Position numbers and translations under genes: made by a program. A stretch of DNA of 64,000 nucleotides from Manis javanica (lineage: Eukaryota; Chordata; Mammalia; Pholidota; Manidae), in contig NC_133166.1 in the NCBI RefSeq assembly GCF_040802235.1, positions 113,288,991 through 113,352,990 on the forward strand, read 5' to 3'. Under the pieces are notes generated by a model. That model saw only the letters and a list, made by a program, of their open reading frames with translations. It was not told the DNA's origin and did not search any database. This document shows positions 42,911 through 54,861 of the stretch, in pieces (position 1 is the stretch's first letter; each line of letters starts with the position of its first letter).

Positions 42911-44099
42911 TGCTGTCCCTCCAGACCAGACTGCACAGACCTGGGTCAAAGCTCACGTGGGTGAGGCTTGGCCTACACCCCAAGGTCTCCTTAGGCCTGT
43001 GGGAATTCATGGTGGTAAGTAGGGGAAATATTGGCAAAAATGCTTTCTAAAAATATCCTTGCAGGGAAGGGACAGGAAGTTGTGAATTTGTAAAGAACAA
43101 TGACTGCTCTTCCCACTGGTGTGGCAAATCTGTAAAGGTGAGTAGATCACAAAAAACACCCTTGCACATGCACACCTGCTACCTGGAGTTTTCTTAGGGT
43201 TGATGAAAGAATTGGAAACAGCAGGACTGCCAACTCAGCCACGAACAGCTCTAAGCTCCTTAAGACAGAAAACAGGAACTGGTGAAAATGTAAGGCCACA
43301 GAAGGTGTTGGGGGTGCAGCAGGGAGATAAACGTGTCCCTGGGGTGAGGGGCCTGGGTCCCCACACAATGCTACCCTGGTGTGACAAGCAAGGACCGGCT
43401 TCTGGCAGGCTCGAGGAGCAGAGGCCCATTGTAGGACAGTGGTCAACCCTGCAGGGGCCTGAGGCCAGGGAGGTCTGCCTCCCCAAACAGGTGCTGTCAG
43501 CCAGGGTGACTGGGGGTGCCCAGGACCAGTCCAGAGAGAACTCAGCAGGCCCCAAGCCCCAGTGACCTGGCTGTGCTTCCTCTGAGAAGCATCCTCAGCA
43601 AGACATCAGAGCGTCTTTGGGCCACATCCAGGCCACTGGGGTTGGGAAGTCAGATCCCGGGTGGGGACGAGCCGTGCTCACTCGTGCCTGTGCGATTCGC
43701 CTGGGGCACGCCTAGTGGCTTTGTCCTCCTGACCTGCTCCACGAGGTGGCCCCCAGCCCACAGTTCAAAGAGGCCTGAGGCACCCTGGGGACAGTGGGAA
43801 GTGAGGGGCCTGCCACCTGCGGCACCTTGGCCCTCAGAGGGAAGAGGACAGGGGACAGGGTTCTCTGGGGCTTGAGGAAGAAGGAAAGGGGAGCAGGGTC
43901 CAGGGTCCACAGGGGAAGAGCAGGAGGCCCACACGGGCCTCAGCTGAAGTTCTCTGCCCGAGACAGGGCAGGGTCGGCTGTGCGGCAGCGGGGCGGCCCC
44001 CCTGCCTGCATATTCTTCACAAGATGCACTCATGACTCACGCACAGAGCAAGGCTGAGTCTGGGGAAAATGAAATTCATAATGAAAGACTTTAGCATGA
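42911..44099. other. Intergenic stretch of unit A
   Basis: Nothing recognised on either strand. Confidence 0.4.
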
Positions 44100-44605
44100 T
44101 AATAATGTAAATCTAATAATAAAGTTTATAGCAGTAAGTGTGTTTGTTGTAGAAAGTTCAAAGAAAGCAAATAAAAGAAAACAAGAACTCTACTATGCAC
44201 AGCTCAAATCACTAAGCGAATATAAATATCAAATATTTAATGTGCTCTTCCAGTATTTTAATGCATTTTAAATTAGTTGAGATTTGTAAAAGTGCATATT
44301 TGCAATCTGTGTTTTCACTTCAATTGTAACACGAGCATCTTCCTGCGTTGTCATAAACTCTTCGAAAGGGTCGTTTTTAAGAGCAGCCCAATCAGCATGA
44401 GTATTCCGTGGCTGCCCATGCTGTCCCCAGTGCTGAACATCTAGGTGGTTTACAGTTTTTGCCTCAAAGACCACATTTATACATATTTGCATTCTTTTGG
44501 ATTTTTTTTCTTAGGATAGTTTCCAAAGAGTAAATTAATGGACCAAAGTATGACCAGTTTGCAGGCTTTTGGTTCTCATTGCTCACCTTTGTTCTGAAAG
44601 GGCTG
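44100..44605 (-). mobile_element. L1 LINE 3' fragment, antisense, old
   Basis: Reads like the reverse complement of L1M 3' sequence: cacgagcatcttcctgcg, tcttaggatagtttccaaag, aatggaccaaagtatgacc. Confidence 0.6.
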
Positions 44606-45899
44606 TACGGGGCTTCTCTTCAGGTGGGACCAGGCAGAATCTGCCCTCACTGCCCATCGCCCACCGAGGGTCGGGAAGTGACTCCAGTGCCCCCACCCCC
44701 CGCCACAACCGCCCGCGTTAGAGGCGCTGCCTTTGCTCCGGGGGCCACAGGTGCAGCTGTTGAGGAGCAAGGGCCCCATGTAACTCAGGTTCCCTAGCAC
44801 CTGGGGAAGGTGGGAGCGAGAAGCAGTGTTTCTGTGGGAATAACCTAGGGACTGTGAGTAAAGACACTGAAAAAGAGAGCGGCTGGGTAGACACGGGAGA
44901 TGACCCATCAATCCCCGACGGCTAGCGGCCCAACACCGTGAAGATGTGAGCGCAGAGCATCCTGAGACGGGGGCGTGACGGAGAGTCCAGCAGCTCAGTG
45001 GGCATGTGGACCTTGAGTTCCACTCGCTGAAGCCCAGAAGCCCTTGCGGAGTCCGGTTCCTGAGCACTAACAGCGACGAGGCCCTCCGGCCGGAGCAGAC
45101 TGCTGAGTGCCCCCGGGACCTGCCGACCTTCGTCCTCAGGAGGGCAGCCGGACTTCCCGGGCTCCCTGCAGCGAGGTGTGGCCGGCGGCCGTCCCTGTGA
45201 AGGGCGGGGCGCGCTTCCCTCCCTCTCCTCTTCCTGCCTCGAAGGCGGCTGGGATGCCTGGTGCTTGAGTAGCCATTCTGAGCCGTGTGGTGAGCCCATG
45301 TGCTCAAGACGGCAGAGCAAAAAGTGCCGCTCCTCCTGGACCGGTGGCCTCCCGAGAAACAGACAGACTTAATGAAGCCACTACAGTTTGTGGCGGTTTT
45401 CTGTCCCTCCACCTTGGCGGTGTTTGTCCACATTTGCTCCATCAGAGTTGCACAGGGTCTGTGCTGCCAGACGCCCCCCCCCCTCCCGCCTCTGCCACCT
45501 CGCAGGTCGGCCCTGGTCCTGTCCCAGCCTGCCGTGGGGCCCCCAAGCAGAAGTGTGGGTGGGGCCATGCTATCCCGGGAGAGCCTGGGGTGGCCCGTTT
45601 CAACTCCGGATCAACCCAGGCTTGCATGGGCTGCGTAGTGCTGCCCCCCGACACTAGGGGAGCTCCTAACCCCCGTGACGTCGGGGCGCCTCCCTGCCGG
45701 CCACGCCCCCACACGCAGCTCAGCGTCTCCGTGTGCCTTGCCCAGCTGAGCTCCTGCCCCGAGTCCCAGCTTCACCCCAACCTCCTCCGGGGGCAGTTAC
45801 TGTCTCCCAAAGGACAGGCCCGCCCTGGGGGCCTGGAGCCGTCTGCGGCTGACCCACAGGAAGCGGTGAAGCCGCCCCTCGGTCCTGCATCCCAGGGCC
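44606..45899. other. GC-rich intergenic stretch of unit A
   Basis: Long open frames on both strands without a recognisable domain; treated as compositional. Confidence 0.4.
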
Positions 45900-46420
45900 A
45901 GCCCCCCGCCCTAAGGACCCCGAGGCTGCCCTCCCCACCGGGCCCACAAAGCCTAGGCTCAGGCCGGGAGAAGGCTGGGTTCTTGGGCATCTGCCCCACC
46001 CTCGGCCCTCCCGCCGCGGTTTCTCCTCTTAGGGGATCGGCCTCGGGGGCTGATGAGGGTGGGGTCCTGGGGTCAGCAAGGAGGACTGAGGCAGCCCCCC
46101 CCCAATGAACGGGAAGCGTCCCCGCGGTGGGGGCGACGGCCTCCGGAGGCGGGAGGGGTCCCCGGAAGGCGCCAGGGAAGGGCAGGGGCGTGGCGGGAGC
46201 AGGTGGCAGGGGCGGGGAGGGAGCGGCGAGCCCCACGCGGAAGTCAGGGCGGGCGCACACCGGGCCGCCAGCCGCTGCCGACTCCGCGGGGCCGCGTCCA
46301 TGCAGGTGAGTCGCCCGCGCTGCCCCGGCTGCGCACCGACCCCTGCCCCCGCCGCCGCCCGCCCCGGCCACGCCGCGCACCTGCAAGGCGCCGGTGGGGG
46401 CCCCTGCATCGCACAAGGCT
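45900..46420. promoter_or_regulatory. CpG island at the right end of unit A
   Basis: GC-rich block with many CpG pairs, ending in the ATG-CAG-GTGAGT sequence. It probably marks a promoter directed right. Confidence 0.6.
46300..46305 (+). CDS. Candidate first coding exon of ANO9 (ATG CAG then GTGAGT)
   Basis: In a CpG island on the plus strand, ATG-CAG is followed at once by the strong donor GTGAGT. Human ANO9 (a TMEM16-family membrane protein), as I recall, starts MQGEES and lies head-to-head with PTDSS2, so a two-codon exon pointing right at this spot would fit both protein and synteny. No downstream exon of ANO9 is found before unit B starts at 47,369, so this is a tentative call. If correct, the exon belongs to unit A and should exist again in unit B, beyond the window. 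Confidence 0.3.
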
Positions 46421-47368
46421 GAGGAGAGGGTGGCCACAGCCAGACAGAACCCAGGTCACTGGTGTCAAGGCAGGACAGGGGAGGGCAGCTGTCCTCCTGC
46501 CCAGCCAGAGACTGTGGTTCCAGGCCGGGCTGTTAGTGAGCGTGTGGGACCCAGGTGGGGAGGGCGTGTCCACCCTCGCGCGCGCCCTGAGTCTAGGCAG
46601 GTCCCCAGACCTTGCAGCTTTGCCCTGCAAACGGGGAGGGGAATGTGGCTTACTAGGTAGGGACGCCCAGGGTGGCCCATTGCATTGGGTCCTCTGCCTC
46701 CTGGGGGTTCTGCCACCGGAGGGGTGCTTATGGGTCAATGTGTATTTGGTTACAGTCACCCTGCTGGCCTTTGGTTCATCTCAATAGCTGGAGTATTTCT
46801 TGGGTCTCCCTTGGCTGGGTCTGATCTCATCGCTACTTACGAGCAGAAGCAACCTCCCTGTGGTTCTGGAAAGCCCAGTGGACCCCCTAAATGTCCACCA
46901 CGTCCTTCATCTAGTCCCTGACCCAAGCTGTCCCAACCACATGCTGTCCATTCGTTATCTTCTTGTCACACTGTGCCCCATGCCAGGCCCATGGCTCAGC
47001 TCAGTACCTACCTGGGGAAGGACTAGAGGGGGAGGCCTTACCTCCTTGCCAGGTCACCCTAATTTGCCCACTCATCTAAATTAGACACAAGTTTGTGCCA
47101 ATTTAGGAAAGTTCTTCCATTTTCTAGATGTTTTTGAAGCCGTTTCCCCAATTCCACGTTAAGCCTCTATGACTCCAGCTTTGCTCTCCTGACTCCTCCC
47201 GGCTTTCCTCTTCTTCGATCCCCACGCCAAGAAGGGGCAGGATTCTCGTTCCTCTTACATCCTATCCTTGACCTCATGACACTAGTTGCCACATTAGAAC
47301 ATCGGAGTTCCTTTCAGAAGCATTCCTTTGCGGTAGGTGTGATTATCACCATTATAGTCAGATGAGGA
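46421..47368. other. Right end of unit A
   Basis: Unique sequence, with a short MIR-like trace (gattatcaccattatagtcagatgagg) in the last 40 bases before the junction. No ANO9 exon 2 recognised. Confidence 0.4.
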
Positions 47369-48242
47369 TGTTAGACAAGAAATTGAATTACCTCCTTCTT
47401 TAGTAGAATGTTGACTCTAGATCTGGATCTTGATTATGTTAAACGGGAGCTAAGCGAACATGATTCTTCCCTTAGAGTCCAGATTTCAAGCCTATTGCAT
47501 TGCTAGAAAATCCTTTTGAATTTCAGTAGATGCATAATAAATGCATAATTAGCTCTTTTCTTCTCTTTATATTCCTGCTGAAACAATCCTAACCTCCTCA
47601 CAAGCAGCTTGATGCCACAACCAAAAAAGGGGGAAGTCACTTCGTTTCTGAGGGCAGAGATCAAAGGACATCAGTAGTTTCTCCATACATTACCTGTTCC
47701 AGCTCCCAGCTTCCACCCGACTTACCTACTCCAAAGTCTAGTGAATTTTTATCTAGTTCTTTGAATGTGTACATGCAGATGTGAGTCAGTGTGTGTGTCT
47801 GTTTGTGCACACATGTATCAGTGTTTATGTATATATGTGACAGTGTTGAAAAAAATCAACTCTTGAATTATTCTTCCAAAGCTGTTTTTTTTATCATGCC
47901 TCGAGTCTTTGGATTTTAACATCCCAAAGAAAAAATTTTGACTCATTTATAATTGGTGTTCTACGGTCATTCATTTCTAGAGATAATAAACCCAGAACCC
48001 CCTTTTTTTGTGATTGGCATAGGGACAGGGGTTACCAGAATATAGGATAGTAAGTTCATGTTTTTAAAATCTTGTATCTGCAGGGTCTAAGGCAATGGCA
48101 ATAGGGATGAAAGAGAGGACAGTGGAGGTGTGGCCCAACCAAACTGCCCCTGAGCCGCCCAGCCTGCTGTCTACCTCGCTGTCTTCCTTGAGTCATCACC
48201 CCAGTTCCCCAACCTCCAAATGCAGGAAAATGAAGCCAAGAT

Positions 48243-48490
48243 ATTTTTGAGTCGCAACCCTATGCTCAACAATATGTTTTGTACTTTCCTGTATGTGTCC
48301 TCATTTTTTCCTCAGAGCAATCCTCTGAGGTAGGTAGCAGCATTCTCATTTTTTAATGATGAAGGAGCACAGACCAAAAGAGGTTGGATACCTCATCCAA
48401 AGCTCCACAGCTAAAACACGAAAGAGGTGGAGTCCAAACCCTGCCCCCTGGGCCTGCTGACCTCACCATCCATTCCCTACGTATAGGTAA
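48243..48490 (-). mobile_element. MIR SINE, antisense (unit B)
   Basis: Unit B copy of the MIR at 15.6 kb. Confidence 0.75.
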
Positions 48491-50459
48491 GGGCGCCTCA
48501 TGAGGGCACGCACTGACACCACACGGGGCGGAGCGGAGACACTAGAGGCGGCGGCGGCAGCAGCAACATGTTTGGGACTCCGAAATCTGAGAAGTAAATT
48601 GTGACTAGTTTAGCCGATTGGGGAAAGCAGAGAAGCAATCAGATTTACATCACAGAAGCTGCAAAAGGAATCAGTGACACTAGTCACCTATGGAGGTGAG
48701 TATGGGGCTAAAAACAGAATGTTTGGTTGAAAGTCCACTTAACCCGATACCTCTCCTCTGAGAGCAAGTGTGTGACTTCCCTGCCTCGACCAGCACAGGT
48801 CTGAGAATTTATACCATGAAAAGCACCAATTATAGAGTCTCTGGTCAGGGGGACCCCAGAAGTCAAGGGTGTCATCCTGAAATAGGAAGATTAAGTGAAA
48901 GTTTAGTCTCCCACTGAATGTCAAGACTCCCAGCCGGTCCTCCCCTGGAACCCTGGTTAATCTTCTGGTAATCCTTGAACCAGAGAGCTCAGAACTCAGG
49001 CAGCCAGGCTGGAACCCTCCAGACAAGAGATGTCCAGAAAAATATGGACAAAAGGAAAAAACAAAAGAATACAGATGGGAGTTCCCAAGTAACAGCCCAG
49101 CCAGGTCGCCACAGCAGACATCACTGCCCGCCCCCCGCTAACGGCCTGGGCAGCCCCGCTTCAGTGAACTGCTGCTGACGTCTAACTGCCAGTATCTGGC
49201 TCTCTTTTGCCTGATAGTCTCTCCAAAGCCAGGGAAGGCTGCTCTGTGGGGTTCATAGCAGGCCAGAAGTGCTGGGGAATTACTACCCTCCTCCCTGGGA
49301 GCAGCTGTCAGCCGCTGACTGTGAGGATGTCACGTGCACAAACACAGTTTCCTTGCCCTCGCACACATGAACTCTGACATGTATGTTTGCCACCATTTCC
49401 CCAAAATCTCTATGCAGAGCTAAGCCTTAGACATGCTCAGTCCCTCAGTCACAGTCAGCATGGTGACCGCCTTCTCTCCCCTGATCCCTTCCCTGCTCCC
49501 CTCTGCGTGTCTCCACTGAGTGACTCCACGTGCACACATGTCTCAGGGTCTCTTGGGGAACCCGAACTAAGAGGAAAAACAGGTTTTATGCCAAGATCAA
49601 GAGCTAGAATGTCATCCACTGGAGGAAAGAACACAGTGAAGCAATGACTTCAAATTTCTGAGGGAATATTTTTCCAATATAGGACTCTGTAAGCAACTAA
49701 GCAATGACTTACGTGTGAGAACGGCATACATACATTTTCAGACATGCAAGACCTCGAAGCTTTGCTTCCCATGCCCCTTTTCTCAGGAAACTTTTAGAAG
49801 AGGTTTCCTGCTCCACCAGGACAAGGAAATAAAGATGACTTGGTACGTATGAAACAGGAGATCCAACACAGGAGAGGAGGGAGCGGTCTCCCAGGAAGGC
49901 CGTGAGGGGCGTGCCGAAGCCCACAGCTGTTCAGCAGGGCTGGAGGGGAGCCGGTCCCACTGGAGCAGGTGAGGACTGAGAGAAGGGATGTCATTCAGAG
50001 TACGTGACAGGCTACTGAGTGTGTGTGAGCAAACTGGGGAATATTTGGGGGTTATAGAGTAATGAACGGTAAGCACATGCAAACAGTACACAAAAGGACA
50101 TTTATTAGATCAAGGGGAACGGAGAGGTTATGCAGCGAGTCACGCCTGTGCAGTCGTAACAAGTGAACAGCGACTATCCATCCAACCAAAGTGAGCTGTA
50201 TTGGACGGATGGGATGAGACAAGAGCCGATGAGGTTGGGGGAGGGGGTTTCTACAACAAGCCCCAGAGAACTGTTTGGACCTTTACACCGTGTGCATGAA
50301 TAACTTTGATAACAATAAATAAAACTATGAAATTAGTAACAAAACAAACAGCTCAAGTAAAATAAAGACCGGGACCTCTAAACAGGAATGGAGGTGAAAC
50401 TAGGGATCAGCGACCTGTTGTTTTTTGTGAAAGTCTCAAAAAATAATGGGATTTTTTTG

Positions 50460-51445
50460 TTTTTGCTTCTTCCTTAACATTTTTGATTGACGTAGAACAT
50501 ACATACCCAAAGTGCACATATCATAAATATACTGCTTGACTTTTTTTCACAGTGTGAGCACAACTTTGCAACTACCACTCAGATCAGGGGACAGTTACAG
50601 TATATTCTTATCAGACAGCCCCATGGACCCCCATCCAATCACTGTCCCCAAGGGTGAGACCCTCCTGACTCTGACATCATAGATTAACATCCACTATTTT
50701 GTATTTTATACAAATAAGAGCCACACAGTGTGTCATCCTTCGTGTCTGACTTCCTCCATTCAGTGTCATGTCAGTGAGACTCACCCATGGTGTGTGTGCG
50801 GTTGCAGAGTCGTGGTCCACCCGGTTTCATTCCGTGATACCCCGTAGTGAGAATACGCCACGATTCACCTGTTCTCCTGTTAATGGCGTCCGTACGGTTT
50901 CCGGTCTGGAGCCACTGCGGTGCTTCTACTGGTGCAGCTATAAACATTTTAGTGAATGTTTTTGCTCGACATTATATATGTATTTCTGTGGGATATATAT
51001 ACCTCAGAATGGAATTGCTTGGCCATGGGATTCATGTATGCTCAGTTTGGACATTGCCAGACAATCTTCCAAAGTGATTCACCAATTTGCATTCCCACCA
51101 ACGGTGTAAAAGAGTTCCAGTTGCTCCACATCCTGGCCAACTCTTGCTGCTGGTGATGTTTTTCATATCAGTCATTCTGGGGACATGTGGTGGTATTGCA
51201 TTGTGGTTTTAGTAAACATCTCTCTGATGACTAATGAAACTGAGTACATTTTCATCGATGTATTGGCCACTTGAATGTCATCCTTCATGAAGTGTCTCTC
51301 CAAGTTTTTTGCTCATTTTTTATTGTGTTTTCTGTCTTCTGTTGATTAGTAGAAATTCTTCATTATTTCCTTATTGGTCTTTTGTTGCCTATATGTATTG
51401 GGAATATTTTCACTCATTCTGTGGGTTAACTGTTTTATTTTTGAA
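50460..51445 (-). mobile_element. L1 LINE ORF2/3' fragment, antisense (unit B)
   Basis: Unit B copy of the same antisense L1, with the extra segment tagtgaatgtttttgctcga. Confidence 0.9.
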
Positions 51446-51449
51446 CTTA

Positions 51450-52840
51450 CAAAATACAAAAATAAAAGGAAGACCCAAATATGCTCTCAATAAATACGAA
51501 TATAAAGCCATATTTAAGTTAAAAAGAAAAGGATGCAAATGCGAAAAGATTTACTATGCAAACACTCATCAAAGGAAAGCAGAGGGACTCCATTCACATC
51601 AGCAAACTAGACTTCACAATAAGGAGTGTTACCCGGGATGAGAGGGCACAGCAACAAAGGAATCAATTCTCGAATAAGACATGACGGCCCCAAGTGTTCA
51701 TGCTGAACACAGCCTCAAAATACATATAACACAACTTACAGAACTAAAAGGCAAAAGAGATACATCCACGATTACAGTCAGATACTTTCATACTCCTGTC
51801 TCAGGAATGGGTAACGCAAGTAGACAGGAAATCAGCAAAGACAGAAACACCTGAACACACTATCAGTGCATTTCACCTGACTTCTAGAGAACATCTCACT
51901 CAACAGTGGAAGAGCAGCATTCTGTTCGGAAGTATACGGGAGCTCATCAAGACAGATCATATTCTGGGTTATAACACAGCCCTTAGCAAATTTAGAATAA
52001 TTGAAAGCATGGAAGGCATGTTCCCTGACCACAGCTGAATTAAATTGGAAATCAATAACAGAATGATACCTGAAAAAACTCACAAATATTTGCAAATTAA
52101 ACAACACACTTCTAAGTAACCCATGGATCAAAGAGGAAGTCACAATGGAAATTGGAAAATGTTTTGAATTGAACTAAAATGAAATCACAACATTCCACAA
52201 TTTACGGGATGCAGCCAAAGTGGTGCTTGAACAGAAACTTAAACATTAAACCAGAAATAAGAGAAGATTCAAATCAGAAAGCTAATCTTCTGCCTTAAGA
52301 AACCAGAAAAAGAAAAGCTAATTAAATCCAAAATGAGTAAGGAAGGGAATAAAAAAAGAGCAGGAATCAATTAAATTGAGAAGAACAATAAAGAAAAATC
52401 AAGCCAAATTGCGTTCTTTGAAAAGATCATTAAAATCAATAAGCCTCTAGACAAACACATCAAGGAAAACTATTTAAAAAATCTGTAGGGGCAGAAATCA
52501 GATCACTATTGACCAGTAATTTCACACTGGGGAGGGAGTTCACTGCAAAGGAGCAGAGGAGTATTGAGGGAAATGGAATGTTCTCTGACTTGATCGTGGC
52601 GATGTATCCTATTGTATACACTTGTCAAAAACAGAAAACTGTGCACCTCAAAAGAATGCAGTTCACTGTGTGTAAATTATATCTCAATGAATCTGATGTT
52701 GACGAAAATACCAGAGTGCATCTCAGCAATTTATGAAGAATTTCACGACACCTTTGTTTTAGATGCGTGTGTAATGCAGGGTAAAATGTGTTTTTCTGAA
52801 TCCCGTATACTGTGGTTAAAAAAGAAAGAAAGCCATTGTC
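51450..52840 (+). mobile_element. L1 LINE ORF2 and 3' UTR, sense (unit B)
   Basis: Unit B copy of the same old L1, collinear with unit A. Confidence 0.85.
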
Positions 52841-52969
52841 CTAGAATATGCCAAGGTCTTTCCTGCCTTGAGACTTCCAACTAGCTGCTCCCTGGAATGC
52901 TGGGGTTGTTCATTCTCCCACTTCAAGTCACCTTAGGGAGGCCTTTCCACGCCACTCTTTCTAGTAACT

Positions 52970-53300
52970 GATTGTTACTAGAAACACTATCTCTCTAACT
53001 CCCTGAGGGTAAAATTGTAGCATTTCCAGAGTATCTCGCCGGCTTTAGTGCATTTGCATAACCTCAGGAGTGGAGAGAAGTGCATCTCCATGTCAACGGG
53101 TAATTGCCTGGGCAACCAAGGACGTGTCTGAACCTGAGAGTTTAAGGGGAGGCGCTGGCTGCTGGCCTGCTTGCTTCTGCCAGAGCAGCGGGGAGAGCCG
53201 GCCCTGGACTGCAGTTTGTAAGCAATAAACGGGTTTTAAACTTTATTTCTCTGACTGACTTAGGTTTTTAGAGGTATTTTTCCCCAGGATTTCCTCTCCC
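52970..53300 (+). mobile_element. LTR-like fossil (unit B)
   Basis: Same element as at 20.2 kb with a poly(A)-signal region (gcaataaacgggttttaaac) still present. No internal region attached. Confidence 0.5.
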
Positions 53301-53566
53301 CGGACTTACACTCCCTCTCAAACTGTTCATTGCCTTCATATCACTTTCTACAATCTGTCATTTTGCTACTTCTGAAGCAAGACATTCTCTGTGGCCTTGC
53401 GGATTATACTCAGGTAACAGCTTTAGCCTGACCCCCACTGGCCCCTCGCGATCTGCCCGCGGGAACTGCTTCTTCCACTGCCCCTGAACAATACGCAGAA
53501 CCACAGAGCCTGTCCGCTCAATCTCTGGTATAGAAAGTCCTCCGAAGTTTATTTTAAATGAAGTTT

Positions 53567-54075
53567 CTTCTATGTGGTACATATACACCATGGAATATTA
53601 TTCAGCCATAAGAAACAAACAAATCCTACCATTTGCAGCAACATGGATGGAGCTGGAGGGTATTGTGCTCAGTGAAATAAGCCAGCTGGATAAAGACAAG
53701 TGCCAAATGATTTCCCTCATTTGTGGAGTGTAACAGCAAAGCAAAACTGAAGGAACAAAACAGCAGCAGATTCACAGACTCCAAGGGACTAGCGGTCACT
53801 AAAGGGGAGGGGTGGGGGAGTGCGGGTGGGTTCGGAGGGAGAAGGGGATTGAGGGGTATTATGATTGACACACATGGTGTGGGGGGGATCACAGGGAAGA
53901 CAGTGTAGCACAGAGAAGCAAATAGTGACTCTGTGGCATCTTACTACACTGATGGACAGTGACTGCAGTGGGGTATGGGGGGGCTCGATAATATGGGTGA
54001 ATGTAGTAACCACAGTTTTTCATGTGAAACCGTTATAAGAGTGTCTATCAATAATACCTTAATAAAAATAAAAAA
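53567..54075 (+). mobile_element. L1 LINE 3' end, first of a pair (unit B)
   Basis: Unit B copy of the element at 20.8 kb. Confidence 0.9.
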
Positions 54076-54153
54076 TAAAATACATAAAAGGGACTTACAT
54101 CAAGCCCCACAGCAACCTGGGATGATAACTAAGGGTCTGATACTCCTCAAGTG

Positions 54154-54610
54154 GCAGGTAACAAATCCTACCATTTGCAGCAACATGGATGGAGCTGGAG
54201 GGTATTATGCTCAGTGAAATAAGCCAGGCGGAGAAAGACAAGTACCAAATGATTTCACTCATCTTTGGAGTCTAAGAACAAAGCAAAAACTGAAGGAGCC
54301 TAACAGCAGCAGATTCACAGAACCCAAGAATTGACTAACAGTTACCAAAGGGAAAGGGTCTGTGGGGGATGGGTGGGAAGGGAGGGATAAGGGGAGAAAT
54401 GGGCATTATGATTAGCACACTAATGTGGGGGGGCATGGGGAGGGCAGCACATCACAGAGAAGACAAGCAGTGGTTCCAGAGCATCTTACTATGCTGATGG
54501 ACAGTGACTGTAATGGGGTATGTGGGGGGGACTCGATAATGGGGACAATCTAGTAACCACAGTGTTGCTCATGTAAGTGTATATTAATCACACCAAAATA
54601 TTAAAAAAAC
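54154..54610 (+). mobile_element. L1 LINE 3' end, second of a pair (unit B)
   Basis: Unit B copy of the element at 21.4 kb. Confidence 0.9.
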
Positions 54611-54642
54611 AATACGGGGATTTGGGTGCCGTAGAGATCGCG

Positions 54643-54861
54643 TCATGGGCTGAGACTTTCAGAGCTGCTTTCCAGAGCCTCCAGGTTGCAGCAGGTATGA
54701 ATGGCATCATTCCGCTGGCAGCGAATGGGTTGCTCACCCTGGCAACATGAGCAGATTCTGCTGAAGTGGGAGCAATGGACGCTGGGTCGATGGTAGATCC
54801 ATGTGCCGCAGGACAACGACTCACAATAGGGCATCATTAGGGGGTCGGCAGAATCACACCT
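54643..54861 (-). CDS. ANTXR-like B exon 15
   Basis: Nine amino-acid differences from A in 72 residues, including gains of Cys (ICSCC, PIRC) and one loss (ESSC to ESSS). Ends with TGA. Lies in the high-divergence island. Confidence 0.72.
   Translation of the reverse strand, partial: RCDSADPLMMPYCESLSCGTWIYHRPSVHCSHFSRICSCCQGEQPIRCQRNDAIHTCCNLEALESSSESLSP

Noticed and set aside
44576-45568. 330-codon minus-strand open frame
   Set aside because: GC-rich, no recognised domain, begins within antisense L1 debris and lacks splice support. A real gene is not excluded but not supported.
45287-46108. 273-codon plus-strand open frame
   Set aside because: Pro/Ala/Gly-rich compositional frame with equally long frames on the other strand.
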